From NCBI GenBank assembly GCA_027475525.1, contig JAMWFC010000046.1:806001-870000 (forward strand): a DNA stretch of 64,000 nt, in the 5' to 3' direction. Of this stretch, positions 20,657 to 32,620 are shown piece after piece. The notes beneath the pieces were generated by a model. It worked only from the letters and a program-made list of their open reading frames with translations. It was not told where the DNA came from and ran no database searches. This DNA comes from Macrolepiota albuminosa (taxonomy: Eukaryota; Basidiomycota; Agaricomycetes; Agaricales; Agaricaceae). Each line of letters opens with the position of its first letter. The stretch's first letter is position 1. The position numbers and the translations under genes were made by a program.

Positions 20657-22588
20657 TCAATCGTACAGTCCTGTAAGGACTCCTTTAAACGTCCAGTCAT
20701 ATTGGACACAATTGACGTGCAGTACTGCCCGTCGAAACCAACCCATGGCCTCTCCGGCCAAGAACTCAGGCAGAACGAAAATTCGTTCTCGTTCCATACG
20801 GTCACCTCCGTATAAGCACATGGCAAGATGGGTGCATACATCCATCGCCCAATCTTCCAGGTCGCTGAACTTGGACGTGCCTGTATAGGCGCGAATGTGC
20901 CTACTGTCTGCTTTACGCAGCTTCACTCCGTCTGGTAACCGTAAGGTTACGCCCAGGGCATCATCGACTACTCGATGCAGGCGATTGTGCATGGCCTCAC
21001 GATGCATTCGGATGGCTTCCCGCTGACCCGGGGATCTAGTCGCCAAGTCAGCGGCATGGGGAAGTGACTTTCCCCGTCCACCTTGCGGGGGACGTCCCGA
21101 GCCTCCTCGACTGTGGGCATAATTGCCCTCGTCTCGAGGAATCGACCTAGGGCCGTCATCCCGGCCGTTACCAGGGACATCACGTCTCGTGGCGCCATCT
21201 CAATCGAGGAAGTCTCCTCGATCATGATTGTTGCGCCGCCCTGGACCTGGAGAAGCTTGATTCTCCTGACCCTGCGTGACGAATTGACGACGCATCTCGT
21301 CAATGGGCTTAGTGCCCTCGAATACGATGCCCTGATTGTCTATAAGGGACTGTCCCTTAGTCCTGAGGTCGCCATTGCGCATACGTTGGTACGCGACTCT
21401 GTCGCTCAACGTTTCGGCCATGGGCACGCGCGGCATCACGGATGCCTCGCTTTCCACTTTGAGCACAGTGCTATCGTGCCCATCCGGACCTGACATATCT
21501 GTCCTACGGTCATGGTTACGCATGTGCGGGGGCTCCTCACGCCACCCTTGTCCTGCTGGAGTATAAAAAGTACTCACCGGTCTTACTTCGGGCACTTCTT
21601 GCGCCCGTGCTAGTGCCTCCACTAGCTCGATTCCGACGTCTTGATTGCGTCGTGCCGAGCATTCTTCGGACGTGTGGCTCCAGGGGGTCGAGACCCCCGA
21701 TTGTCGTGTGGCCTTACGCTGCACATACATTTGCAGCTCCATAGTGAGCACTCTCACCATTAAATCAGTATATTTCGTACTGAATACATTGGGCACTTCG
21801 TGCCCTTGTCGCCTAAGTGCTACTATATGGGCTGACACGTAGCGCTCGAGTCGCGCTTGGGTGGTGTATTTCATCACCTCTGGGTGCAAGTCCCAGAACA
21901 CCCGCAAGCGCACGGTGTACGTGGTTTTCAGCCGCTGTTCCTCTGCTCCGACGTCGTCGTCACTTGACGACTCCATCACCTCCTCTGGAAGTTCTACAAC
22001 CTCCTGAGCTTCCTCCACTGCTGGTGTGCGCGGAAATCGATCTTCCGCGCGGTATCCTTCAGGCCTTGCAGCCTCCTCCGGTACCTCTTCTAAGCGGGCT
22101 TCCGCTACTTTAGAAGGCATTGGACCCACTGTGGACCGCCTGGTCCCACTGCTCCGGTTCACAGGGAGGGTTCTCCCAGTCCGTACTGACGACTCAGCGT
22201 CTCCTGGGGCGCCATAGGCGCCGGTTAACTGTCGGCCGTCCTGCGGGGGTCCTTTGGAAGCCAATCGGCTAGACCGTTGCGGTCCTCCTGGCAACTGCGT
22301 AACTGGGGGCGTTAATCCCCCGGGCATCTTGTCTTGGAGGCGTTGCGGGCCGTCCTGCTGTGAGCTTTCAGCTCTCCGGGCCTCGCTCTCATTCCCGGCC
22401 AGGTCGGCACTCTGACCTCGGTCTCGAGCCTTGGGTCTTACCTGACCCGCATTGGACGCAGACGCGTCCTGGGTGTCTGCTGGGTCTCCCCGTAGGTCGT
22501 GGGCATTTCGCCCGCCGTCAGTGGGCGCTGCAGGTATGGGATTACTCATCGATCCCCTGTTTGAAATTTGCACGGTGTGGCTGTGCAA
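20657..22588 (-). CDS. Gag N-terminal and central part (chromovirus)
   Basis: One reading frame runs from ATG at 22588 through 20657, interrupted only by TGA at 21200-21202 (between DFLD and DGATRRDV) and ended by TGA at 20657-20659 (between LYD and FVHPSTLQDAR). In both places related Gag proteins have arginine, so a CGA-to-TGA change is likely. The N-terminal third is disordered and Q/G/R-rich. The core has MRVLTMELQMYVQ-type helices, LHRVVDDALGVTLRLPDG, MCLYGGDRMERERIFVLPEF and YDWTFKGVLTGLYD. Met-14 (SMSNPIP) is an alternative start. Confidence 0.85.
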
Positions 22589-22680
22589 GAAGCTCGAGAA
22601 GCTGATAGAGTTCTGTCAACGAACTCAACGACTGACGTCGGATGCTAGGCAATAGATCCTAGCTGGCGGATTCAAAAAAA

Positions 22681-22914
22681 TGTAACGAAGTTACGAATTT
22701 GAGAGAGCTTAGTGTGCACACAACACTGAATCAGACCAGACCGGTCTATTGACAATGTAGTTTACAACAAAAATAAGCTGCTTTGTAAGCAGCTGAGTAA
22801 CTAATTATATACGAATGTAAATAAATATTATATTATAATAAATATAATATAATATGTACTAATATACAGTAAGTAAAGCTATGTGGCCAACGCCACATAG
22901 CGGACTACGCTACA
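22681..22914 (-). repeat. 5' LTR of the chromovirus
   Basis: 234 bp and apparently identical to the other LTR; presumably holds the promoter. It is very AT-rich in the middle (around 22820-22870) and is followed in element sense by TTTTTTTGAATCC. Confidence 0.93.
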
Positions 22915-24107
22915 GATCTCTTTCCAATGTCACAGGTCCTGTTTCTTCATCCACAGTATCTTCAACAGTAGTTTGACCTTGTACTTCATCAGCAAATTTG
23001 TTAACAAATTCAGATGGTAGAAAGTAATCAGATTTGTCAAAACACCGCATATCAGAAATGTGCTGTGCACCAATCGCCTTGATGCACTTTAGCGAGTTAT
23101 TCCCATTCATGACAAGCAGACAAGAAAATTTTAAGGGGGACTCTCCTTCCAACTTGAACCAAAATGAGACATATAAGAGACAAAAGAATATAATTGAATA
23201 CACACCTCATAGCTACATGGTGGGCAAGCATTAAGAACTCAATAATTTGGAGTATCACAGCCAAGTCTCTTGGCAATGCAGCTATCAATGCAACAACAGA
23301 TTTTCAGATAAACATCAAATGCATCAGAAAGTGTGTTCCTGTATTGGCGCTGATAAGGCACCTGACAACAAAGTCAGAAAGATAAGGAGTAGAAAGCAGG
23401 GTTATATGTATCCTATACAGATAACTAAGAGTCTTTGCAAAGGCTTCAACACTAAATGAGGGACAGTGGAGACAGATAACACGAAATAGTTCAAGAGTTT
23501 TAATGGAGATGGCCAGAGATGGATGGATGGGAGAGTTACCCAGGTATCCGACGTAGACAAGAGCAACTGCAACTGATGAATCATTGTTTTGATAGATGTC
23601 GACAAAATCTGCTAAGGTGTAGAGGTCAATCAACAAGATAATTTCAAGAACACCTGTCATGGGAGAAGTAGGTCGGGATGTGGTGGATGTGCTGGGCTCA
23701 GATGGAGGGGTAGTTGGTTGAGGTACATGTGTTGAGTTAGATTCATTGCACCAGGTAAGATACACATCTGTCATAGCCCCCATTTCAAGCTCCCAATTGT
23801 GTTCTAACCTTTCCTGTCGAGGTCTCCATGTTCAATAATCCATAAAGTGGCGAGCACCAAGCCATCTAGGAATTACATAGTCAATGAAATAGTACAGACA
23901 TGCAAATTGCTTACCTGCTTGTTGCAATGTCCCTTAAATCTAGCACCATATTCTGCACCTCCTCCACACCTAATATTTCTGGCCCTACGACATCATCAGC
24001 GAGATCTTTCCAGTCATTGTCAAGAGTTGGCAAAGGAACATTGCCAAGGTCTTGAAACGGATTGACCACGTTATTCTTCAGGATCTGAATCGACAAAGAA
24101 CTCAAGC

Positions 24108-26288
24108 CTAAGACATGTGGAAGGTTTATAATGTAGCACAGAATAGAGCATTGATTTACTTGTTCAATAAATGGTGAAGATAATGGTTATGAGACTCCTG
24201 GCACTCATGGGCAAGAGCCTGAGTTGTTAGGACCTGGGTCGAGTAGATGCAGCAGATGAAGCTCAAAAGTAGGTAACAGTGCGTAATACACCCCAGTTTG
24301 CGTGGTTCTTATTTTTGGCCATGGAAAGATGAGAGACATAAATGTGAGACAATTAAAAAAATGGCAATTATATACACAAATAAGACAATTCACAACAAAT
24401 AGTATAAACAAAGACAGCAAGGTGGGACAGAAACAATGATGATAGTAGGGCAGAACAACAATCAACGATGAAAGCGTGAAAGAAGTCGTGGGGCGGCATG
24501 GCAGACAGGAATGATGATAAGCGAGAAGGGATGAATAAAGTGAGAGTAAGCAAAAGGGCGGGGAGAAGTGCAACACATATTGATGCATATCAATTACACG
24601 AAAGGGTGGCACAGTGGCACGGTGGACAGGAATGATGATAGGCAAGAAGGGAAGAATAAGCGAGGGTAAGCAAAAGAGCGGGGAGGAGTAATGTGACAAG
24701 GTGTATTGATGCGTATCAATTACACGAAAGAGGAATCACGTGAGGTGAGGGCGGGACGACAAGTGGCGGCTGTTATTGATGGCGGTTACCGTGGGAGGAC
24801 GATGAGCAGATGGTGTTGATCGCTGTGATAGACAGCGGTTACGATGCGACGGACAATGCCGTGATGGGTGTCATCAGCAGGCGCACGTGCCCGGCACCGG
24901 CCCCGATGTACCCGGTGACCAGAGGTTTTTTCAGTGTTGAAATTGTCAATATCCAACATTTATTGGCAGTGAGTGATGTTTACTATATTCTAAGTCTACT
25001 GACTTGGCTGACAGGGGTGTCTCGGCAAGTATATACATCAATCATATGGTGATGTCGAGGTGCCTACTCGAACGCTTCTTCTTCGTTTTACCCGTACTGT
25101 CCTGTATCACCATGTGAAATTGGTTTGCTATGTGAAATTTACATTTAGCAGCTTAATACACCTACCCTCAGCATCCTAAAAAAAAACATAGATGAATACA
25201 GTATAGATAATGAGGGCTCTATTGTTATCTAATAGAAAATTGAAGTTGTTGAAGTGTAAAAAATTCAAAAGCATGAAATCAGACCAAGTTTTGTCACCCA
25301 CCCGGGCTCGGTGAAATGAATCAAGAAAGAGTGTTCAAAATTTTATTACACAGAATCCTTTGATACATACATGGTGTCTTAAATATAATTTTCCGAACAA
25401 TAAAACAAGGCAAAAAGCCTCAGGAAGTAGAGATCTTTGTGTTGAACTCGAGAGAGCGTGACAATCTAGGGGCTATTGAAACTCCGCATGCGGTGTAGAG
25501 CGCTAAATCATACAATCTTTACCCTGTGACCCAGGTGTGACGGCACTTTCACTTCCCGGATTTTTGGTACCTCTGACTCGGTCATGGCCCGACGTCTTTC
25601 ACATGGGATGAATTTCCCTAAAAAAATCATTATCTACTAGATCATAAGTGACTTTATATTGCCTGGAAGTTTTAAGGCCACGCGCCTAGTGGTAAGAGCT
25701 ACAAAAAAAAAATGGCGAAAAATTTCATCTCCCGATAGACGATAGTACTCGTCAGGCCCGTAGTCAAACTTAGTTTACTTGTCTTTTGTCGCCTTCAGCC
25801 TAATTCCATCAGCAATCCTTTCCCCTCTACCACACCGCTCTTCGTCTGTTGGCTTTAGCTTCTTAGGTGTCACATTAATATTGGGAATGACGGGAAGAGA
25901 ACGATAACGCACCTACGATCTTTGACAAATTATTATGATTACCCTCAAAGTTTATCGAGACCGTGACTGCGCACTAGAAAAAGCATAAGCATCATTTCTT
26001 GGAGGCCCTGGAGAAGTGTTCAGTCAGAAATGGCTCGTAACCTATTAGATCTGACAGTATATCTTTATCACATGGGCATTTTAAAAGTTGAAAGATACCT
26101 AAACATACATCTAGAAGGTATTCATACTTGTAAGAGCCGTAAACGACAGATGTATTGTCGTTTGCATGGGACGACGGACAAGCTTGATAATGTGAATGAG
26201 GAAAGCTGAATCCGACGATCAAATACGAAGGGACTCATTTACAAGTTGAAACAAATCTAGAACGACTTGAACCTAGCGTACCTATATC
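24108..26288. other. No recognised gene apart from the 121-bp repeat
   Basis: Beyond the end of the KDZ N-terminal reading I see no ORF with recognisable content. Sequence around 24730-24910 is GC-richer with CGGTTAC repeats; 25100-26280 is AT-rich and multi-stop in all frames. Confidence 0.4.
24491..24730. repeat. Tandem direct repeat, period about 121 bp, two imperfect copies
   Basis: The phrase ACAGGAATGATGATA recurs at 24505 and 24626, followed in each copy by AGTAAGCAAAAG-type sequence and ending with ATCAATTACACGAAAG. The copies differ by scattered substitutions and small indels. The 164-codon minus ORF over it (24699-24205) is a shadow of this pyrimidine-rich strand. Confidence 0.8.
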
Positions 26289-27005
26289 CTATTCAAGCGT
26301 CAATTCCTCATCCTCATCTTGTAAAAAGTATAACACCAAAGTGTTCACTAACACTGTACAACTCCACCCACTGACCTCCTCCTTGCCCAGTACCATCTCT
26401 ACGCACCGAATCATCCGCACCCCTATCCACTTCCCCTCCTTGTCCCCTTTCAAGTATCGATTCTTTGGAAGCTCGACTGCAAGCACGGGGATACCCAGCA
26501 CATCGCTCTCATCGATGCGGTACTGTACGACCTTGCAGGAGGTACACCCGTTTTAGTGCGACGTGAACACCTTCGTTCGATCTACTGAAGAAAACAAAGC
26601 ACGTTACTGGTGTATAGCAAGAGGAAGGAAAAACAACGAACCCAACCCCGGACTCCCAGGCGGAACACTTCAGCCCTCTACACAAACTGAGTCAACCATT
26701 CCAAAAACTCCCTCCGCTTGCTATATCATTGTCGAAACTCAGCATGGTAGCCCCATGAACGCTCTCAGCCCTAGGGGCTTACGAGCCGCTTGGAACTTCC
26801 TTCCCTCTTCCCATCATGCTTTTCCACGATCTCGCAGCATCTCTCCAGATACCTCCGTCCTCGGAAATACATACTGTCCATTCAGCAACCCGTCCACGAT
26901 CTTGCGCATGGGGAGGGGTTCAAGGTATGTCAGCACGTGGTCTTGATCATTATCATGGGGTCCTCTTGCCGGGGAGAGAGAAGAGGGCTTGCAGCGTTGA
27001 GGCAA
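26289..27005 (-). CDS. Possible multi-exon gene of unknown function
   Basis: The minus-strand readings LEPLPMRKIVDGLLNGQYVFPRTEV (27005-26814) and VQYRIDESDVLGIPVLAVELPKN...GKWIGVRMIRCVEMVLGKEE (about 26540-26289) are of ordinary protein composition and could be exons of one gene ending at the TAG near 26289. I could not establish splice sites between them and recognise no domain. The plus strand of the same interval gives less protein-like readings. This is a weak call from composition only. Confidence 0.25.
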
Positions 27006-28286
27006 TATAGCAACTGTGAGGGCGAGTGCGTGTCAACAACTGTGTGAGGATGAAGAAAGACAAATATGTTACCGAGCTTGGCAAACACGGTGAGGCCAGG
27101 CTCAAAGAGCGGCTCGAGGGCACGTCTGTCTTTGGTTGTGAGTGAACAATCATATTTGAGGTTGTCATGATTTGCTGTGATGTAGTCAAGACAGCAAGTA
27201 TGGAAGAGGCGGAGGACGAAAACGCACTAGTTCCATCATGGTCTTTTATTTAGCCTTGAATTCGAGGGTTTGAATGTTCATGCCGAACGAGGCAAGGTGT
27301 GCTGCGATCTCAGGATTAGATCTGCCTTGTTTCATGCGTAACAGTATACATTTTCTGGAGCATTTTCTGGAGCATCAGCCTTCCTTGACTAACAATCAGC
27401 GAGTTGTACGCGCCGACAGAGATGGTGATTGTCGAATCAGTCATGAATGGGGTAGGGTCTGGAATAGGTGATGGAGTGGCACGTATAAAACAACTGTTCG
27501 AAGCACGAGGAAGCAAGGCAGGAGTGTTCCTTGAGGAACAACTGCTCATGGCACTGATTGTCCGAAGTGGCGGTGTGATTAGATTAGATGCAAACACGCA
27601 ATGTAAGGTCTAAGTCTAATCCAACGAATCTGCGACTGCAGTGTGAGAGTGAGATGATAGGGAGTAATAGCTGCGCTTGCGGGTTTGTAAGTAGTGAAAT
27701 AATGGAGGTCAAAGCTGAGGAGATAAGGAAAGAGGACGAGATAATGATGAAATAAGGCTGGGTTTGAAAGGACTTGGAGAAATACACAATAAGTTTGGCG
27801 GGGGGAACAGAAGTTCATGTCCGAATTAATCCCAACCCCAACCCATCATTGCAATCATGTCCATATTGCAAACCTGAGAATCAAAGACTTACGCGCATGA
27901 TTGCTGCGAAATGAGAACACGACTCATGGGTCTCGTGGACACCGAAATGCTTGCGTTTTACATGATCGTTGTATTTATTGCAATTACCTTGATCGCAATC
28001 CGTAATCGTATCGGGACTGATGTCCGAGTCGCACCCTTGTCTTCGGTTTAGGTATTTCCAATTTAAATTGCCTCAAATGACAGCAGCCCCATATTTCTTT
28101 TTGCGTGAGGAATCAACCTTCCTGTCCGGAACCTAGATCGAAAATGATAAATTATGATCATCAGCCATAGCCTTTGATATTCCACAGCCTTTGATGGTCG
28201 AGTATAAATACTAGGTCATGCATGCGCTACACTGGGACGACTTTCAATATCAACCCTGAAATCGTCATACCTTTTCCTGATCGACA
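27006..28286. other. No recognised gene
   Basis: Short readings on both strands (for example 93 codons, minus, 27597-27316) are S/T/P-rich and carry no motif I recognise. The last 80 bases (28200-28286) precede a gene start and include TATAAATA at 28203-28210, a plausible core promoter for it. Confidence 0.35.
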
Positions 28287-29635
28287 ATGATCGAATGGGA
28301 AAGAAAAGTATATCAGTTACTAGGCCAAGATTGGACAGGCATCGTGATCTGGGAATTGCCAATTGCCTTTCTATGTGTAGGTGCGTTGCTGATTGCGTTC
28401 CACATTGTGTCACTAGTAAATTTTTCATCTTCCATTGCTGGAACTGATTTTGCCTCGGTAGGCATATTCACTCCGCTATATGCCATAGTAATCCATACTA
28501 TAATCAGGTATGTGGCAGTGTCTATCTACAAGTACTCTGCGACATAGTAAACCAGTCATTCTTCAGACGCCGAGCAAAATCACTCCATTCCAAAGCAACG
28601 TTGACAATTATCTCATTGAGTCTTGTGACAACACTTGGGTATCCTGCACTGCAATTGGTAGAACTGATCCTGGATGTCAAGTGCAGGTTTCCCATGGATG
28701 ATGGCTCTTGTTCTGGCTCTCAAAGCCTCACCCCAATATTTTTTATCAAGGAAGTAATGTCTAAGTTACCAGTGCGTCGAAGAGCTTGTTGGAAGGTGAG
28801 ATCTTCCTGATAGAAAACGCCCTGCCCAATACAGCTCCCTCTTAATGATGCTGTAATCATATGGCGTGCATGGTCTATTCTTGGTAAGCAACGATGGGCG
28901 TCTGTAATTTCAACCGTACTGTGCATCCTTTCCTTTCGTAAGTCACAAAATCGCATATTTCAATGTGCCATGTGATCAATCCTATATTTCAAAGTGGCCG
29001 GATTGGTATCTATGTATTTTGATAGTTACTGGAATATTAGTACTCCACAGCAAGCAACCAGCCTAACAGTCTCGACTGCATTTTTTGGGCTGTCCCTCCT
29101 TACTAATGCAGTTGCGACATCATTCATTGGGTGGACTTTATAGTGAGTATTTTGGTCATACACTTAAACGTATATTAAAGACAAAACCAGCAAACATCTG
29201 CAGTTTTTGCGAGACAATAAAATCCAGAAACAAAAGCTATTTGGAGCATGGCGCATCTTAGTACTCCTCTTGGAATCTGGAGTCATATACTGCATTTTAC
29301 AGGTATGGTGCATTTACAGTGGTATCTAATACTAAGCAGATGCCCCTTGTTAGACAGTGATGTTTGGGCTTCAGTTTAGTAAAATTTCGGCTGATAATTA
29401 TGGTTATTCATTCTATGCAGCTCTCTACCAGAATATTTCTGTGAGCAATTTAAAACTTGATAGGTGTTTAAGATACTAAATTTGGCATATACAGTATGTT
29501 TACCCCTCATTGACACTATTCATTGTACATGAGGCTTCTTCTATTGAAACATTCCACAATTCAGTAGTGGCATTACAAACCTCCCAGAACCATTCTGTCT
29601 TATTTGTTCCATTGTCTAACATAGAAGAGTTTTGA
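28287..29635 (+). CDS. Multi-pass (probably 7-TM) integral membrane protein, multi-exon
   Basis: Exon 1 (28287-28507) encodes WTGIVIWELPIAFLCVGALLIAF and a second hydrophobic span, FASVGIFTPLYAIVIHTII. It splices (GT at 28508, AG at 28565-28566) in frame to RRRAKSLHSKATLTIISL, a third span ending in a Cys-containing loop. Further exons give LNDAVIIWRAWSILGKQRWASVISTVLCILSF, then LTVSTAFFGLSLLTNAVATSFI, then FGAWRILVLLLESGVIYCIL, and a last part ending ...LSNIEEF with TGA at 29633-29635. The order (xDAVxxWRAW loop, ATxxI span, LLxESGxIYC span) is that of a large uncharacterised agaricomycete membrane family. A receptor-like role is only inferred from topology. TATAAATA lies about 80 bp upstream. 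Confidence 0.6.
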
Positions 29636-30240
29636 TGATTTCCCTAGCCTAATACTCGAATCCATTCATTCAGTACTTGGAAGTGATGTGTAACATCTGT
29701 GACTGTGATCAAAACCCTGTTTTATTCTATCAAAGAGAATTTCCATAAATGTTGTAAAAGCCTATATGTCCTGGTTTTAATGCCCATGTACTATACCAAC
29801 CAGCTTTCCTAGTCACTGAAAGCTACCGAATATGATAACGCTCCTCCAAAAAAAGAAAAAAAAAATTGAGCTGTATACACTGCTAGTTTCAAAAACTCTT
29901 TTCAACTGGAAAAGCCAATAGGAAATATGTTATACCACTCCTTTGTCCACTTTTTACTTTGGAAAAAGGTGCTTTCATTGTCTTAAGCCTTTTTCCTTGA
30001 GAAATGTACATGTGTGCATCAAAAATGGCATAACACATTTCTTTCTCTCTGTTTCCCAAGGAAAAAGCATTGGCTGCCAGCAGTGATAGTTAAAACATTG
30101 ATTCACACGGAACACTTCAGCCATGGATATACTGACTGAGGTGGATCCAATCCTAATTACGGCCTTTACTTTTCTGTACATCACAAATTGTAAAACACAG
30201 CGGACAAGATACGACACGGCAGAATATCTAGCTCGGCTCA
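29636..30240. other. Intergenic, no gene seen
   Basis: AT-rich sequence between two convergent genes, with an A-rich run near 29850-29870. The 89-codon minus ORF (30244-29975) directly downstream of the phosphotransferase stop has no recognisable features and is left out. Confidence 0.4.
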
Positions 30241-31955
30241 TCACATGTATTTTGTTTCGTCCATGTCGTCCATAGGCCAGTGCCCCACAATCTCAGCCCG
30301 TTCCTCGTCCGACCCACACTGCTCCAATGCACGTTTTTTCAGTTGCTTGATCTGTGCCATTTTCTCCTCGTAGCCCTCAGTGCACGTCCAGCCATCCTGT
30401 GCATAGCCAATCGCTTCCCGGAGCCCGTACAAAGCCTCGTCCAATGTTCTCTGCTCTTCATCCAGCTCCATAGTCTTACGTACGTCCTCGACGTCGAACT
30501 TGATAGGACACGGCACGCCTCCACCTGTAAGCGCCTCCCAGTTCTCGGTTGCCTCTATCAGCGCAACCTTAAGCGCGAATGTTTCACCCTGCCAAGTAGA
30601 ACTGGCTTCTTGGAAGAGGCGGCGGCGAAGCACGTTCATCGGTTCCATCAGTGCTGGGTATTGAAGCGCGTTGCATTCTTCCGTGATTTTGACGTAGTGG
30701 TAATGGACGAGGCGCCGACGATATAATTCCTTCTCAAAGCTTTGCTGTGTTTCGTCCAAGTCGTGGAAATTCTCCGGCAGCAAAGGCCGCGTCATAGATT
30801 GCGAGACAAGATCATCGTAGTTCTGGAAGCAATGAGGTATACCGACAAGGAGAAACGCGGGCAGGATCGGAGTGTGTTGCCAGTCCAACAGGCTGACAAT
30901 GCGCAGATCGGAGTCGGATGACCTCGAGACAATGATATTGCTCGGCTGGAGGTCAGGATGACGGGTACAGAAACTGCCCAGGTTCCTGGGGATAATTGAC
31001 GGCGCGATGAGGAGATAACGGCGCAGATTCTCGACATGGTCCGACGGCAGCTGCTCCTGGTACTTGTAAGCTTCCCGCCTCACGCGCTGGAATGGCTGCA
31101 ACGGACAACCGAACTGCTCCAGATAAGCCAGTTCCTTGTCGGCTGCTTTTACGAGCGCTGCTTCGGCACTTTCATCTACGGATACAATTAGTTTAAAGGA
31201 ATAATAAAAAAGGCAGAGAGCAGCTACAGGGTCCTCGATCTACGTCGAGCTGTGATCTCCTGCCAGACCACATATTTACTGTTGTATCTGGACCGATGCA
31301 GAAGCACGCGTCCTGAAGGGGGATGCCTGGCCTCCCAGCCACCTTCACCAGGTCTTTTGTATAGTACAGGCTTCCTCCCGCAGGAAAAGCCATTGACATC
31401 ATCTTCGACTCATATTCGACGAGTTGGCGCAAGACTGAGATAATTTCTCTTTCCCCTAGCTCAAACCATATGTCGCTTAACTTGGTGCCTTGTATAAATT
31501 CCATAAAGATATACTCGGTCTCTGCAGCGTTGTCCGACACAGGGGAGTATCCGTATACCTGAGGAATAGGCAGCCCAGAGGAACGGAGTAAGGACATAGT
31601 AGCCACTTCACTGGCGATAGCAAAGTACTTGGGAATCGTAACCGGGTAAGGGACACGCGCCACCATTTGGAAGCCATCGTGCATGGTGATGAGGAAAGTA
31701 CGATTAAACCCGCCCTCGGCGAGTTTTTCCAGGTCGGCGACATCATCAGCACTCCGACCGACAGACTGGGCCGCAAGTCGACATAGCCCATCGACGTTGA
31801 ATACACGTCTACGTTCTGCATGGCGAAGGGTATCGTTGATGCTGGACATGTAGAACTACGGGCTAGATATAGACCTCACAGGACAACATGTATAGGACTT
31901 ACATCCACCGCCCTGACGTATAGTCAAAAAGGTCTCGACGAGAATGCGCCATCAT
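30241..31955 (-). CDS. AIM9/Fmp29-like phosphotransferase-fold protein
   Basis: Best model: exons 31955-31903, 31841-31228 and 31175-30241, with introns of 61 and 52 bp (GT...AG, branch-like CTAAT in the second). These give 534 codons including the stop, with all phases consistent. Exon 1 supplies the conserved SRRDLFDYTSGRW, which fuses to NDTLRHAERRRVFNVDGLCR. Then come EGGFNRTFLITM (glycine-rich loop), VARVPYP (Lys/Arg of the ATP site region), EVATMSLLRSSGLPIPQVYGY, FMEFIQGTKLSDIW, CIGPDTT and LDVDRGP, and the catalytic CTRHPDLQPSNIIV (HxDxxxxN) with VSLLDWQHT (metal-binding Asp). This is the fungal APH/ChoK-like group that includes yeast Aim9, a mitochondrial protein of unknown substrate. 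All key residues are present. Confidence 0.88.
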
Positions 31956-32620
31956 AGAGAACGTGCGACGTGACTGCCAACGGGTGGGATTGGCTACGGC
32001 GCTCAAGAAGTAAAGTAATGAACGCGGGCAGAACCTCGTTACCCCAGAGATTGGAAGATGTGAGAATCCAGCCGGCATGGTTGAGCAGCTAGCGCCCCTC
32101 CAAATGCAGGCACTTGCATGTTGCAGGAGGGTTTGATGTGTGACATCGGCGTGACCGTCCAGAGTTTTCGGAAATTCTTATCTCACGTACGCGCCACAGC
32201 ACAAAGCTGGTTGCCCTGTCAGCCGCGAGGTTCGAGCGTCGGAAAGGGCGTGGTCTTTGAATGAGGGTGGGTACAGTACAGATTTAGAGTTGATCTTATC
32301 TAGCATTGATCTCCATGAATCGCTTGTACCCATATCACCCTATCTTATTATATTGCAATCAGGCCTGACCGTGTTGAAAAGCCACACCGCGACCACCCTC
32401 AATCTCATTCATTGTCTGCGTTATTCTGTGTTCTTTATTCCATCTAGCCACCATGAAATAAGTCACTCCATTGTAACAATCACTCATATGTATATAATTA
32501 CACATTGGTGAGTCGATACTTTATATAACGACGTGACTACCAGCATAGATAAGCATAGACTAGATAACAACCCATGATCTATCAGTCTGATCAGAGTTCT
32601 GACACACTGCCTCTGCATCA
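31956..32620. other. Intergenic between divergent/tandem genes
   Basis: This holds the promoter side of the phosphotransferase gene and the 3' flank of the transporter. An 84-codon plus reading (32257-32511) shows no recognisable features and is not called. Confidence 0.4.

Larger units (their letters stand above)
11255..22914 (-). mobile_element. Complete Ty3/gypsy chromovirus with an extra third ORF
   Basis: Two 234-bp LTRs (11255-11488, 22681-22914; TG...CA on the plus strand, TGTAGCG...GTTACA in element sense) bound the element, and GATCT flanks it at 11250-11254 and 22915-22919. The purine run GGGGGGTG next to the left LTR is the polypurine tract, confirming minus orientation. Gag, CCHC knuckle, protease, RT-RNase H, integrase and chromodomain follow in order from 22588, then a 1079-codon ORF before the 3' LTR. 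The length of 11.66 kb is roughly double that of a typical fungal chromovirus. It sits inside the KDZ gene. No primer-binding site of the usual TGG type is visible after the 5' LTR. Confidence 0.93.
8691..24107 (-). pseudogene. KDZ (Kyakuja-Dileera-Zisupton) family transposase, split by two insertions
   Basis: From the N-terminal side, 23783-23304 carries GAMTDVYLTW, VALVYVGYLGNSP and CPSFSVEAFAKTL, and 23203-22920 carries CLLVMNGNNSLKCIKAIG and SDYFLPSEFVNKFADEV. After the chromovirus, 11254-11041 carries DPTDREMAF and ESGIFVSACWHGLILW, then YDAGLN, FHGYSHHYLCQLFHHPNIIE, EDFETMECVFSALNALG, LYNNYRQALKIIE, YVKLLQELW, RWTPSS and KPTFDWTKLL down to about 9640. These blocks and their order are those I know from basidiomycete KDZ transposases (RNase H-like fold, FHGYxH...CQ region). 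Removing the solo LTR joins INQQCTVN to RMLLGHIQ exactly. Stops and shifts between blocks suggest it is dead; some gaps may be introns. Confidence 0.85.

Noticed and set aside
24205..24699. 164-codon hydrophobic minus ORF
   Set aside because: It is the antisense reading of a 121-bp tandem repeat; its apparent leucine/proline richness follows from base composition.
24491..24730. CRISPR-like or satellite array
   Set aside because: Only two diverged copies with no spacers; an ordinary tandem duplication in a fungal genome.
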